Source: Pseudomonas sp. PSB18 (GTDB taxonomy: Bacteria; Pseudomonadota; Gammaproteobacteria; Pseudomonadales; Pseudomonadaceae). From it: a DNA stretch of 64,000 nucleotides. The stretch is taken from NCBI RefSeq assembly GCF_014596565.1, contig NZ_NOIN01000008.1:62001-126000 (forward strand), given 5' to 3'. Each line of letters starts with the position of its first letter. The stretch's first letter is position 1. A program made the translations under genes and the position numbers. The notes under the pieces were generated by a model. That model saw nothing but the letters and a program-made list of their open reading frames with translations, was not told the DNA's origin and did no database searches. Shown in pieces: positions 15,468 through 26,880 of this stretch.

Positions 15468-16526
15468 ATGACGCAAATTTCCGAACGCCTTCTGGTCCAG
15501 GCTCACCTCGACGCCAAGCAGCCCAAGCCGCTGAGTGCCGAGCAAGAAGCCTGGTACCGCGCCGCCATCGCCGCCGAGCTCAAGGCTCAGGACGCGGTGC
15601 TGGTCGCGCACTTCTACTGCGACCCGATCATCCAGGCCCTGGCCGAGGAAACCGGGGGCTGCGTGTCCGACTCCCTGGAAATGGCCCGCTTCGGCAACGC
15701 TCATCCGGCCAAGACCGTGGTGGTGGCCGGGGTCCGGTTCATGGGCGAGACCGCCAAGATCCTCAACCCTGAAAAACGCGTGCTGATGCCGACCCTGGAA
15801 GCCACCTGCTCCCTGGACCTCGGTTGCCCGGTGGACGAGTTCTCGGCGTTCTGCGACCAGCATCCAGAGCGTACCGTGGTGGTGTATGCCAACACATCGG
15901 CGGCGGTCAAGGCCCGGGCCGACTGGGTGGTGACGTCCAGCTGTGCGCTGGAAATCGTCGAGAGCCTGATGGACAACGGCGAGACGATCATCTGGGGCCC
16001 GGACAAGCACCTGGGCACTTACATCCAGCGCAAGACCGGCGCCGACATGCTGCTCTGGGACGGCGCTTGCATCGTCCATGAGGAGTTCAAGTCCAAGCAA
16101 CTGGAGGACATGAAGGCCCTGTACCCGGACGCCGCGATCCTGGTACACCCGGAATCGCCGACCTCGGTGATTGAACTGGCGGACGCCGTGGGCTCCACCA
16201 GTCAACTGATCGCCGCGGCCCAGAGCCTGCCGAACAAGACGCTGATCGTCGCGACCGACCGTGGCATTTTCTACAAGATGCAGCAATTGTGTCCGGACAA
16301 GGTCTTCATCGAAGCCCCTACCGCCGGCAACGGCGCGGCGTGCCGCAGTTGCGCCCACTGCCCGTGGATGGCGATGAATACCCTGGAGCGCACCCTCAAG
16401 AGCTTGCAGGAAGGCACCAATGAGATCTTCGTCGACCCGGCGTTGATCCCCCAGGCCATTCGTCCGCTCAAGCGCATGCTGGACTTCACCCAGGCGGCGC
16501 GGATGAAGCTGGCCGGTAACGCCTGA
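15468..16526 (+). CDS. nadA: Quinolinate synthase NadA
   Basis: A 352-aa NadA. It condenses iminoaspartate with dihydroxyacetone phosphate to quinolinate in NAD biosynthesis and needs a [4Fe-4S] cluster. Conserved segments include AHFYCDPIIQ, SLEMARFG, CSLDLGCPVD and the C-terminal CRSCAHCPW. The ATG at 15468 (MTQISERL) gives the usual family length; the frame is open 90 bases further upstream, but that part does not resemble NadA. A TATACT -10-like hexamer is at 15425-15430. The 336 bases between copA and nadA otherwise hold only the two promoters. Confidence 0.96.
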   Translation: MTQISERLLVQAHLDAKQPKPLSAEQEAWYRAAIAAELKAQDAVLVAHFYCDPIIQALAEETGGCVSDSLEMARFGNAHPAKTVVVAGVRFMGETAKILNPEKRVLMPTLEATCSLDLGCPVDEFSAFCDQHPERTVVVYANTSAAVKARADWVVTSSCALEIVESLMDNGETIIWGPDKHLGTYIQRKTGADMLLWDGACIVHEEFKSKQLEDMKALYPDAAILVHPESPTSVIELADAVGSTSQLIAAAQSLPNKTLIVATDRGIFYKMQQLCPDKVFIEAPTAGNGAACRSCAHCPWMAMNTLERTLKSLQEGTNEIFVDPALIPQAIRPLKRMLDFTQAARMKLAGNA

Positions 16527-16539
16527 GTCCTGATGTTCG

Positions 16540-16606
16540 TTCCCACGCTCCGCGTGGGAATGTCTCTACGGACGCTCCGCATTCGGCTCTGGGACGCGGA
16601 GCGTCC
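16540..16606. repeat. Double hairpin repeat downstream of nadA
   Basis: TTCCCACGC/GCGTGGGAA (16540-16560) forms one short stem. GGACGCTCCGC (16570-16580) pairs with GCGGAGCGTCC (16596-16606) in a second. The sequence is of a type repeated between convergent genes in Pseudomonas genomes. It lies exactly between the convergent nadA and RDD genes and may act as a terminator. Confidence 0.7.
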
Positions 16607-17095
16607 TCACTTGGTCTTCTTGGGAACCCGCACCAACTGCGTGTCCGAGTAGATGTCATGCCAGCTGCGCTTGCGTTTGTCGAACAGCGACCAGAAGAAG
16701 CCCAGCCCTACCGGCAGCCATGAGGCAATCGACACCACGAACCGCAACAACGCCTGCCACAGGCTGATGGCCGTGCCATCGGCGTTCTGTACGCGGATGC
16801 CCCACACCTGCATGCCCAGGGTCTGGCCGTTATGGGTCCAGAACTTGGCGAAGAAACCGAACAGCACGAACAGCAGCACGGTGGACAGCAAGGGGTCGCC
16901 ATCCAGTGCGCCAGCTTCGGTGAGGGTGCGCATTTTCTCTTCGCCGATGATCCCCATCTGGATCATCTTGTAGACGCCGCTGGTGACGATCAGCAGCGCC
17001 GTGCACAGCAGAAAGTCATAGAACATCGCCGCCAGGCGACGACCCAGGCCGACGGGGGGGAAGTCGCCCTGAGGGATGAGCAGGTGTTTCGGCAT
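16607..17095 (-). CDS. RDD-family membrane protein
   Basis: A 162-aa protein with three to four hydrophobic segments. The family signature GRRLAAMFYDFLL is at residues 18-30, and HNGQTLGMQVWGIRV is in the middle. RDD proteins are small membrane proteins of mostly unknown role, some linked to Na+/H+ exchange. It converges on nadA and has no operon partner. Function unknown. Confidence 0.85.
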   Translation of the reverse strand: MPKHLLIPQGDFPPVGLGRRLAAMFYDFLLCTALLIVTSGVYKMIQMGIIGEEKMRTLTEAGALDGDPLLSTVLLFVLFGFFAKFWTHNGQTLGMQVWGIRVQNADGTAISLWQALLRFVVSIASWLPVGLGFFWSLFDKRKRSWHDIYSDTQLVRVPKKTK

Positions 17096-17142
17096 GACGG
17101 CCTCGGACCAAAAAGAAGCCCATTCTACGGATTTACGCCCAT

Positions 17143-17170
17143 AAAAAAGCCCCTGATATCAATCAGGGGC
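17143..17170 (-). terminator. Intrinsic terminator of the cold-shock gene
   Basis: GCCCCTGAT (17149-17157) pairs with ATCAGGGGC (17162-17170). Read on the minus strand, the stem is followed by six T residues (17143-17148), 19 bases after the cold-shock gene stop codon. Confidence 0.85.
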
Positions 17171-17188
17171 TTCTGGGGTTGCGAAAGC

Positions 17189-17401
17189 TTAGGCTTCGGC
17201 AACAACCTCGTCAGCCTGCATGCCTTTCTGGCCTTGCACGGCAACGAAGGTGACTTTCTGGCCTTCTTTCAGGCTCTTGAAGCCGTTGCCCTGAATGGCA
17301 CGGAAATGCACGAACAGATCCGGACCGCTTTCAGGAGTGATAAAACCAAAACCCTTTTCGTCGTTGAACCACTTGACGGTACCGCTCTGACGCTCAGCCA
17401 T
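17189..17401 (-). CDS. Cold-shock domain protein (CspA family)
   Basis: A 70-aa single cold-shock domain that binds single-stranded RNA and DNA. RNP1 is seen as KGFGFI (residues 16-21) and RNP2 as LFVHF (29-33), with the leading GTVKWFN. It is transcribed alone, with a clear terminator after it and a long upstream stretch that could hold the extended 5' leader common in csp genes. Whether it is cold-induced cannot be read. Confidence 0.95.
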   Translation of the reverse strand: MAERQSGTVKWFNDEKGFGFITPESGPDLFVHFRAIQGNGFKSLKEGQKVTFVAVQGQKGMQADEVVAEA

Positions 17402-17796
17402 TTTCTTATTTCCTTTGACGCTTAAAATTGATGACAGCCTCTTTCACTTGAAAGAGTACTGGGGCTGGGTTGCAGGAAAGTAAGAGACGTCGAACGGGAT
17501 GTAGCGAACTTCATAGGCTACTGCCCAGGTCACGATTCCAAGCGACCCATGCAAACACAGTGACCAAACTCTACGCCAACTACGAATGAAAAAACAACCC
17601 CCTCTGAAGGGCCCGGTTTTCCTAAGCTTCGCGCCATTTATGCGTTTCGTTGGTCTGGGCTTAATCGATAGGCTAGTTCAATTGTTTGGCAGCGTTATAA
17701 ACACCGTTCAATAGGAGATAATGCACCTTTTTATGGCGGTTGCGTTACACATTAGTGCACGTATAACGCAATCGCGTTACTTATAGAAACAGTCAA
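17402..17796. other. 395-base intergenic region between csp and gcvT
   Basis: No gene is seen here. The region is AT-rich compared with its surroundings and contains the cold-shock gene promoter and leader. An inverted repeat, TTGCGTTA (17740-17747) and TAACGCAA (17764-17771), with a further GCGTTAC at 17774-17780, lies just after the gcvT stop codon. It could be a weak terminator or an operator. Confidence 0.5.
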
Positions 17797-18921
17797 TCAG
17801 CCGCGGTAGTAGCGTTGTGCAACGAATGGCATTTTGCTTACAAGCAAAGGCACCCTTTTCCCACGGACAATGGCCCAGACGGGCGTTTCCAGGATGGTAT
17901 AGGCGGCGTCCAGATAACCCATCGCCAAAGGACCACCCAGGGTCGGACCGAAGCCGCCGCTGCACACGGTACCGATGATCTCGCCTGTCTCGTTGACGAT
18001 TTCCGCGCCTTCGCGCACCGGGGTGCGTTCCTGGGGCAGCAGGCCGACGCGTTTACGGCTCACGCCATTGTGTTGCTGAGCGAACACGGTCTCGGCGCCC
18101 GGGAAGCCACCGGCGCGGGCACCGTCGGCACGGCGGACCTTGGAGATGGCCCAGAGCAGGCTGGCTTCGATCGGCGTCGTGTCGGTGTTCATGTCGTGGC
18201 CATAGAGGCACAGACCGGCTTCCAGGCGCAGGGAGTCACGGGCGCCGAGGCCGATGGCGGCCACTTCCGGTTCCGCCAGCAGGGCACGGGCGAGTTTTTC
18301 CGCCTCGGCGGCGGGCACGGAGATTTCGAAACCGTCTTCACCGGTGTAGCCCGAACGGCTGACAAAACAGTCCATGCCCAGCAGCGTGACGCGTTGGAAT
18401 TGCATGAAGGTCATTTTCGCCACGTCCGGTGCCAGGCGAGCCAGCACGGTGACGGCGGCCGGACCTTGCAGGGCGAGCAGGGCACGGGCTTCGAACAGCG
18501 GCTCGATGTCGCACTGGTCGCCGATGTGAGTGCGCAGATGGGCCAGGTCCTGGTCCTTGCACGCTGCGTTGACCACCAGGAACAGCTCGTTGTTGCCCAG
18601 GTTGGCCACCATCAGGTCGTCGAGAATGCCGCCATTGGCATTGGTGAACATGGCGTAGCGCTGCATGCCCACCGGCAGGTCGATGATGTCCACCGGCACC
18701 AGGGTTTCCAGGGCCTGGGCAGCGCCCGGGCCGGTCAGGCGGATCTGGCCCATGTGGGACACGTCGAACAGCCCGGCCTGATCGCGGGTGTGCTGATGTT
18801 CTTTCATGACCCCCAATGGGTACTGCACCGGCATGTCGTAGCCTGCGAACGGCACCATGCGGGCGCCCAGTTCTAGGTGCAGAGCATGCAGCGGGGTCTT
18901 CAGCAGTTGTTCGGTGGACAT
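17797..18921 (-). CDS. gcvT: Glycine cleavage system T protein (aminomethyltransferase)
   Basis: A 374-aa GcvT. It transfers the methylene group from the aminomethyl-lipoyl H protein to tetrahydrofolate and releases ammonia. Typical segments are DVSHMGQIRLTG near residue 50 and GYTGEDGFEI near 190. The start at 18921 (MSTEQLLKTPL) has AGGAG 6 bases upstream; the frame is open for ten more codons without a ribosome site. It is the last gene of the gcvH-gcvP-sdaA-gcvT operon, a layout like the GcsR-controlled operon of P. aeruginosa. Confidence 0.95.
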   Translation of the reverse strand: MSTEQLLKTPLHALHLELGARMVPFAGYDMPVQYPLGVMKEHQHTRDQAGLFDVSHMGQIRLTGPGAAQALETLVPVDIIDLPVGMQRYAMFTNANGGILDDLMVANLGNNELFLVVNAACKDQDLAHLRTHIGDQCDIEPLFEARALLALQGPAAVTVLARLAPDVAKMTFMQFQRVTLLGMDCFVSRSGYTGEDGFEISVPAAEAEKLARALLAEPEVAAIGLGARDSLRLEAGLCLYGHDMNTDTTPIEASLLWAISKVRRADGARAGGFPGAETVFAQQHNGVSRKRVGLLPQERTPVREGAEIVNETGEIIGTVCSGGFGPTLGGPLAMGYLDAAYTILETPVWAIVRGKRVPLLVSKMPFVAQRYYRG

Positions 18922-18961
18922 ATCAGCTCCTGGAAAAATGAATAGAGGCAAGCAGCGCGCA

Positions 18962-20338
<1,377 letters not shown>

Positions 20339-20388
20339 GGTGTTTCTCCGGTTTCTTTTTATGGCGATCGAAAGATTGAAAGTGATCC

Positions 20389-20479
20389 CTGTGGGAGCGA
20401 GCCTGCTCGCGATGGCGGAGTGTCAGTCAACATCTGAATTGGCTGTCACACCGCCATCGCGAGCAGGCTCGCTCCCACA
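20389..20479. repeat. REPIN between gcvP and sdaA
   Basis: CTGTGGGAGCGAGCCTGCTC (from 20389) is matched by its inverse ending at 20479, with about 30 bases between. It lies inside the operon, in the 191-base gap where P. aeruginosa carries glyA2. Confidence 0.9.
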
Positions 20480-20529
20480 AGGGGGAATGCGGCGGTTGAG
20501 GGGGACGGGCGAACCCGCCCCCTCACAAG

Positions 20530-23379
20530 TCAAGCGTAGCTTTCGATCGACGGGCAGGCGCAGACCAGGTTGCGGTCGCCGAACACGTTGTCGACCCGGC
20601 CCACTGGTGGCCAGTATTTGCTTTCGATCAACGACGCGACCGGGTACACCGCCTGTTCGCGGCTGTAGGGGTGGGTCCACTCGCCGACGATTTCCGCTGC
20701 GGTGTGCGGGGCGTTTTTCAACGGGTTGTCGTCCTTGTCCAGGCTGCCGTTTTCCACCGCGCGGATTTCTTCGCGGATGCAGATCATGGCGTCGCAGAAG
20801 CGGTCCAGTTCTTCCTTGGACTCGCTTTCGGTCGGCTCGATCATCAGCGTGCCGGCCACCGGGAACGACATGGTCGGGGCGTGGAAGCCGAAGTCGATCA
20901 GGCGCTTGGCCACGTCATCGACACTGATGCCGCTGCTGTCCTTGAGCGGACGCAGGTCGAGGATGCACTCGTGGGCCACCAGACCGTTGCTACCGGTGTA
21001 GAGCACCGGGTAGTGCTCTTCCAGGCGACGGGCGATGTAGTTGGCATTGAGGATCGCCAGCTGCGAGGCGCGCTTGAGGCCCGCGCCACCCATCATGCGG
21101 ATGTACATCCAGGTGATCGGCAGGATGCTGGCGCTGCCGAACGGCGCCGCACACACCGCGCCTTCCTTGCGTTCCATGTTGGCGTGGCCCGGCAGGAAAG
21201 GCGCCAGGTGCGACTTGACGCCAATCGGGCCGACGCCCGGGCCGCCACCGCCGTGGGGGATGCAGAACGTCTTGTGCAGGTTCAGGTGCGACACGTCGCC
21301 GCCGAACTTGCCCGGCGCACAGAGGCCGACCATGGCGTTCATGTTGGCGCCGTCGATGTACACCTGGCCGCCGTTGTCATGGATGATGCCGCAGATTTCG
21401 CGGATGCCTTCCTCGAACACACCGTGGGTGGACGGGTAGGTGATCATCAGTGCGGCGAGGTGTTCGCGGTGCTCGATGGCCTTGGCCCGCAGGTCTTCGA
21501 TGTCGACGTTGCCACGGGCATCGCACGCGGTGACCACCACGCGCATGCCGGCCATGTTGGCGGTGGCCGGGTTGGTGCCGTGGGCCGACGAAGGGATCAG
21601 GCAGATGTCGCGACGCTCTTCGCCACGGCTCTGGTGATAGGCGCGGATCGCCAGCAGGCCGGCGTACTCACCCTGGGAACCGGCGTTGGGTTGCAGCGAC
21701 ACCGCGTCGTAACCGGTGGCGGCGCACAGCATGGCTTCCAGTTCATCGGTCAACTGCTGGTAACCGGCGCTCTGCTCGGCCGGGGCGAATGGGTGCAGGG
21801 CACCGAATTCGGCCCAGGTCACCGGGATCATTTCACTGGCGGCGTTGAGTTTCATGGTGCAGGAACCCAGCGGGATCATGGTGCGATCCAGGGCCAGGTC
21901 CTTGTCGGCGAGCTTGCGCAGATAGCGCATCAGCTCGGTTTCGGAATGGTAGCGGTTGAACACCGGGTGGCTGAGCACCGGCGACTGGCGCACCAGCTCG
22001 GCGGGGATGCGGCTCTGCACGCTGGCAGCCAGGGCGGCGAAGTCCGGCAGGGCCTTGCCGTCGGCCAACACGCGCCAGAGGGTTTCGATGTCGGCCTGGC
22101 AGGTGGTTTCGTCCAGGGACAGGCCCAGGCGTTCAGCGTCTACTACGCGCAGGTTGATGCGTTGGGCGCGGGCCTGGTCGTGCAGGGCGGCGGTTTGCGC
22201 GCCGGTGTGCAGGGTCAGGGTGTCGAAGAAACTGTCCTGTTCGACGCTCACGCCCAACGCGCCCAGGCCCTTGGCGAGGATCGCGGTCAGGTGATGGATG
22301 CGGTTGGCGATTTGCACCAGGCCCTTGGGACCGTGGTACACCGCGTACATGCTGGCGATGTTCGCCAGCAGCACCTGGGCGGTGCAGATGTTGCTGGTGG
22401 CTTTCTCGCGACGGATGTGTTGCTCGCGGGTCTGCATCGCCAGGCGCAGGGCCGGCTTGCCGAAACGGTCCACCGACACCCCGACCAGGCGGCCTGGCAT
22501 GTCGCGCTTGAAGGCATCTTTAGTGGAGAAATAAGCCGCGTGCGGGCCGCCGAAACCCAGCGGTACGCCGAAGCGTTGGGCGCTGCCGATGGCGACATCG
22601 GCGCCGAATTCACCTGGCGGGGTCAGCAGGGTCAGGGCCAGCAGATCAGCCGCGACCGCTACCAGGGCGTTGGCCCCGTGGAAGCGTTCGGTCAATTCGC
22701 GGTAGTCGAACAGGTCGCCGTTGCTGGCCGGGTATTGCAGCAGCGCGCCGAAGAACGGGCTGGCATCGGTCAGCTCGCGTTCGTCGCCGACCACCACGTC
22801 GATGCCCAGGGGCTCGGCGCGGGTGCGCAGCACGTCGAGGGTCTGCGGGTGGCAATGGCGCGAGGCGAAGAAGGCGTTGCTACCCTTGTTCTTGCTCAGG
22901 CGCTTGCAGAAGGTCATGGCCTCGGCGGCGGCGGTGGCTTCGTCCAGCAGGGAGGCGTTGGCAATCGGCAGGCCGGTGAGGTCGCTGATCAGGGTCTGGA
23001 AGTTCAGCAGCGCTTCGAGACGACCCTGGGAAATTTCCGGTTGGTACGGCGTGTAGGCGGTGTACCAGGCCGGGTTTTCCAGCAGGTTGCGCAGGATCGG
23101 TGCCGGCGTATGGCAGTTGTAGTAGCCCTGGCCGATGTAGGTCTTGAACAGTTGGTTCTTGGCTGCGATGGCTTTGATCGAGGCCAGTGCATCGGCTTCG
23201 CTCTGGCCGTCACCCATCTCCAGCACGCTGGTGCCCTTGATGCTCTCAGGGATGACGCTGGCGCTCAGGGCTTCCAGGGAGTCGTAGCCCAGGCGTTCGA
23301 GCATGGCTTGCTCGTCGCTGGCCCGTGGGCCGATATGACGGGCGATGAATTCGTTGGCGGTGCCCAGATTAACGGTCAT
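20530..23379 (-). CDS. gcvP: Glycine dehydrogenase (decarboxylating), P protein
   Basis: A 949-aa homodimeric-type GcvP. It binds glycine through PLP, releases CO2 and hands the aminomethyl group to lipoyl-GcvH. The PLP lysine is Lys703 in NLHKTF, followed by the glycine-rich HGGGGPGVGPIG. Both the N-terminal and the C-terminal aminotransferase-like halves are present in one chain. It starts 10 bases after the gcvH stop codon. It is slightly shorter than E. coli GcvP (957 aa). Confidence 0.97.
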   Translation of the reverse strand: MTVNLGTANEFIARHIGPRASDEQAMLERLGYDSLEALSASVIPESIKGTSVLEMGDGQSEADALASIKAIAAKNQLFKTYIGQGYYNCHTPAPILRNLLENPAWYTAYTPYQPEISQGRLEALLNFQTLISDLTGLPIANASLLDEATAAAEAMTFCKRLSKNKGSNAFFASRHCHPQTLDVLRTRAEPLGIDVVVGDERELTDASPFFGALLQYPASNGDLFDYRELTERFHGANALVAVAADLLALTLLTPPGEFGADVAIGSAQRFGVPLGFGGPHAAYFSTKDAFKRDMPGRLVGVSVDRFGKPALRLAMQTREQHIRREKATSNICTAQVLLANIASMYAVYHGPKGLVQIANRIHHLTAILAKGLGALGVSVEQDSFFDTLTLHTGAQTAALHDQARAQRINLRVVDAERLGLSLDETTCQADIETLWRVLADGKALPDFAALAASVQSRIPAELVRQSPVLSHPVFNRYHSETELMRYLRKLADKDLALDRTMIPLGSCTMKLNAASEMIPVTWAEFGALHPFAPAEQSAGYQQLTDELEAMLCAATGYDAVSLQPNAGSQGEYAGLLAIRAYHQSRGEERRDICLIPSSAHGTNPATANMAGMRVVVTACDARGNVDIEDLRAKAIEHREHLAALMITYPSTHGVFEEGIREICGIIHDNGGQVYIDGANMNAMVGLCAPGKFGGDVSHLNLHKTFCIPHGGGGPGVGPIGVKSHLAPFLPGHANMERKEGAVCAAPFGSASILPITWMYIRMMGGAGLKRASQLAILNANYIARRLEEHYPVLYTGSNGLVAHECILDLRPLKDSSGISVDDVAKRLIDFGFHAPTMSFPVAGTLMIEPTESESKEELDRFCDAMICIREEIRAVENGSLDKDDNPLKNAPHTAAEIVGEWTHPYSREQAVYPVASLIESKYWPPVGRVDNVFGDRNLVCACPSIESYA

Positions 23380-23389
23380 GTGGCGCTCC

Positions 23390-23773
23390 TCAGGCTTCGG
23401 CGTTGGCTTTGATCAGGCGGTCGTAGGCGTCCTGATCCAGCAGTTGGCCAACTTCAGCGGCATTGGCTGGCTTGAAACGGAAAAACCAGCCTTCGCCCAG
23501 CGGATCTTCGTTGACCAGTTCAGGATTGCTTTCCAGGGCCGGGTTGACTTCCAGCACTTCACCGTCCAGCGGCATGTAGACACCGCTGGCGGCCTTCACC
23601 GATTCCACGGTAGAGGCTTCGTCACCCTTGGCGTAGGTTTGCAGTTCCGGTAACTGAACATAGACCACATCGCCCAAAGCGTTCTGTGCAAACGCGGTGA
23701 TGCCGACTGTGACGCTGCCATCGGCTTCGGCGCGCAGCCATTCGTGATCTTCAGTGAAACGCAACTCGCTCAT
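23390..23773 (-). CDS. gcvH: Glycine cleavage system H protein
   Basis: A 127-aa lipoyl carrier protein. The lipoylated residue is Lys60 in ESVKAASG. It shuttles the aminomethyl group between GcvP and GcvT. The start ATG at 23773 (MSELRFTEDHEW) has AGGAG upstream; a longer frame to 23827 does not resemble GcvH. It is the first gene of the operon, downstream of a sigma54-type promoter and three GcsR-like sites. Confidence 0.96.
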   Translation of the reverse strand: MSELRFTEDHEWLRAEADGSVTVGITAFAQNALGDVVYVQLPELQTYAKGDEASTVESVKAASGVYMPLDGEVLEVNPALESNPELVNEDPLGEGWFFRFKPANAAEVGQLLDQDAYDRLIKANAEA

Positions 23774-23852
23774 GGAAACTCCTGGGGCCAGATTCGTCTG
23801 GTGGACGCGAAGAAAGGCGCGGGACATGACCCGGCCGTATGGTTATAGCCAT

Positions 23853-23869
23853 AGCAAGAATGCGGCCAA
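23853..23869 (-). promoter_or_regulatory. Sigma54 (-24/-12) promoter of the gcv operon
   Basis: Read on the minus strand, TTGGCCGCATTCTTGCT has the invariant GG and GC separated by exactly ten bases, close to the TGGCAC-N5-TTGC consensus. The predicted transcript starts about 70 bases before gcvH. An enhancer-binding protein gene of the right family (gcsR) lies directly upstream. Confidence 0.8.
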
Positions 23870-23932
23870 TGTCGATAAGTGTTTATGAATCAATGACTTG
23901 AGGGGATTTTGAGTGGCGCGGGGAATCCGGTC

Positions 23933-24050
23933 TGTAGCGAAATCGCTACAGTGTCGCGCCTGGAAAAAATGATTGTGGGATCAAAGCCTTATCCGGCGCA
24001 GTTTACCGCTAGCTGTAGCGATATCGTTCCACTGTAGCGCTTTCAGTACA
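23933..24050 (-). promoter_or_regulatory. Three GcsR-type 18-bp binding sites
   Basis: Three 7-4-7 sites are visible: TGTAGCG-N4-CGCTACA (23933-23950, a perfect palindrome), TGTAGCG-N4-CGTTCCA (24014-24031) and TGTAGCG-N4-CAGTACA (24033-24050). They match the TGTAACG-N4-CGTTCCG repeats reported for GcsR upstream of the P. aeruginosa gcvH2 operon. They lie 64 to 200 bases upstream of the -24/-12 promoter, as expected for an enhancer. Confidence 0.8.
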
Positions 24051-24090
24051 GATGGAGGTCGTTTTTGAGCCGATTGTTGGTCGAGGCAGG

Positions 24091-24126
24091 CCCATGTGGG
24101 AGCGAGCCTGCTCGCTCCCACATGGG
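24091..24126. repeat. Single REP palindrome after gcsR
   Basis: CCCATGTGGGAGCGAG (24091-24106) and CTCGCTCCCACATGGG (24111-24126) form a perfect 16-bp stem with a 4-base loop, 13 bases past the gcsR stop codon. Two REP arms are fused without the usual spacer. It could end the gcsR transcript before the gcv control region. Confidence 0.8.
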
Positions 24127-24139
24127 GAAGGTGATGCGG

Positions 24140-25648
<1,509 letters not shown>

Positions 25649-25743
25649 GGGGCGGTTTCGGGTTCTGGAGTGCGGAGGGTGGCAAGTATGCCTTGGGGCG
25701 GGCTGTTGGTGGAATCCAGGTGCACGACTTGAGAGGTGTATTG

Positions 25744-25840
25744 CCCCTGTGGGAGCGAGCCTGCTCGCGATGGCGCTGTGTCAGTTGCGCAAATGCTGAC
25801 TGATACTCCGCCATCGCGAGCAGGCTCGCTCCCACAGGGG
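25744..25840. repeat. REPIN between gcsR and LysR genes
   Basis: CCCCTGTGGGAGCGAGCCTG and its continuation CTCGCGATGGCG (25744-25775) are repeated inverted at 25809-25840, a 32-bp perfect arm pair around 33 bases. Confidence 0.9.
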
Positions 25841-25860
25841 GTATTGGTGAGGAAGTATTT

Positions 25861-26766
25861 CTACAACCCCACGTCCCACTCCGGTGTCTCGGGAAACCTC
25901 GTCACCAGGAAGTCCACCAGGCTGCGCAGCGCCGACGGCATGTGCCGGCGTGATGCGTACACCGCGTACATGTTCATCTGCCGGGGTTCGGCGTGGGCCA
26001 GCAGCCGGGTCAGTTCGCCGCTCTTGATGTGGGCGCCGGCCTGGTAGCTGGGCAGCATTGCCACGCCGGCACCGGCCATGGTCGCCCGCAGCAAGGTGCT
26101 GGCGTCGTTGCCGCTGATATTGCCCTGCACCGGCACCGAGACCTGCTCGCCATCCTGGTCGAAATGCCAGAGGCTCTTACCCACGTAGGAATGGGTCAGG
26201 CAATTGTGCTGGCTCAGGTCCTCGACCCGTTGCGGTACCGGGTGCTTGCGCAGGTAACCGGGCGAGGCGCAGATCACCGAGCGGCAGACGGTGAGGCGTC
26301 GGGCGATCAGGCTGGGGTCCAGGTCGTTGCTCATGCGGATCGCCAGGTCGATGCGTTCGTCCACCAGGTTCACGGTGCGATCCAGCATTTGCAGGTCGAC
26401 GCTCACCCCCGGGTACCGGCTGACGTACTCGGCGATGGCCGCTGCCAACTGGGCCTGGCCGAACGAGGTGCTGGCGCTGATGCGCACTATGCCCCGCGGG
26501 GCATCGTCCGGCGCGCTGACGGCCGCCTGCATGTCGCTGGACAGTTCCAGCATCTGTCGGCAGCGCGGCAATACCTCCAGGCCGGCGGCCGTCAGGCTCA
26601 GTTTGCGGGTGGTGCGGTGCATCAGCCGGGCACCGACCCAATCCTCCAGCTCCGCCAGATAGCGCGAGACCACCGGCCGTGACAGGTCCAGGTACTCGGC
26701 CGCTGCCGACTGGCTGCCCAGGTCCACCACGGCGACAAACACCCGCATTGCTTGTAGACGATCCAT
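25861..26766 (-). CDS. LysR-family regulator
   Basis: A 301-aa LysR protein with an N-terminal helix-turn-helix (MDRLQAMRVFVAVVDLG, with the recognition part SRPVVSRYLAELE) and an effector-binding domain with RKLSLTAAG after the linker. It is divergent from the MBL-fold gene across 114 bases and probably controls it and the following NAD(P)H-binding gene. Effector unknown. Confidence 0.88.
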   Translation of the reverse strand: MDRLQAMRVFVAVVDLGSQSAAAEYLDLSRPVVSRYLAELEDWVGARLMHRTTRKLSLTAAGLEVLPRCRQMLELSSDMQAAVSAPDDAPRGIVRISASTSFGQAQLAAAIAEYVSRYPGVSVDLQMLDRTVNLVDERIDLAIRMSNDLDPSLIARRLTVCRSVICASPGYLRKHPVPQRVEDLSQHNCLTHSYVGKSLWHFDQDGEQVSVPVQGNISGNDASTLLRATMAGAGVAMLPSYQAGAHIKSGELTRLLAHAEPRQMNMYAVYASRRHMPSALRSLVDFLVTRFPETPEWDVGL

Positions 26767-26880
26767 GATTTGCCCGCTTTCAGAAACAAACTATGTCGTA
26801 GCATCGCATTTTTTGGAACGAACCAGATGACTAAGCTCCGTTCCATTGCCTTTAGGGGCCTATGGACAATGGAGCACAGC

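Noticed and set aside
20671..23412. A 913-codon open frame on the plus strand opposite gcvP
   Set aside because: It is the antisense shadow of gcvP in GC-rich DNA. Its composition is His/Gln/Val/Gly-rich with no domain, and gcvP on the other strand is unmistakable.
23774..24139. Glycine riboswitch upstream of gcvH
   Set aside because: No paired glycine-aptamer pattern was seen. The region is explained by a sigma54 promoter and GcsR-type sites.
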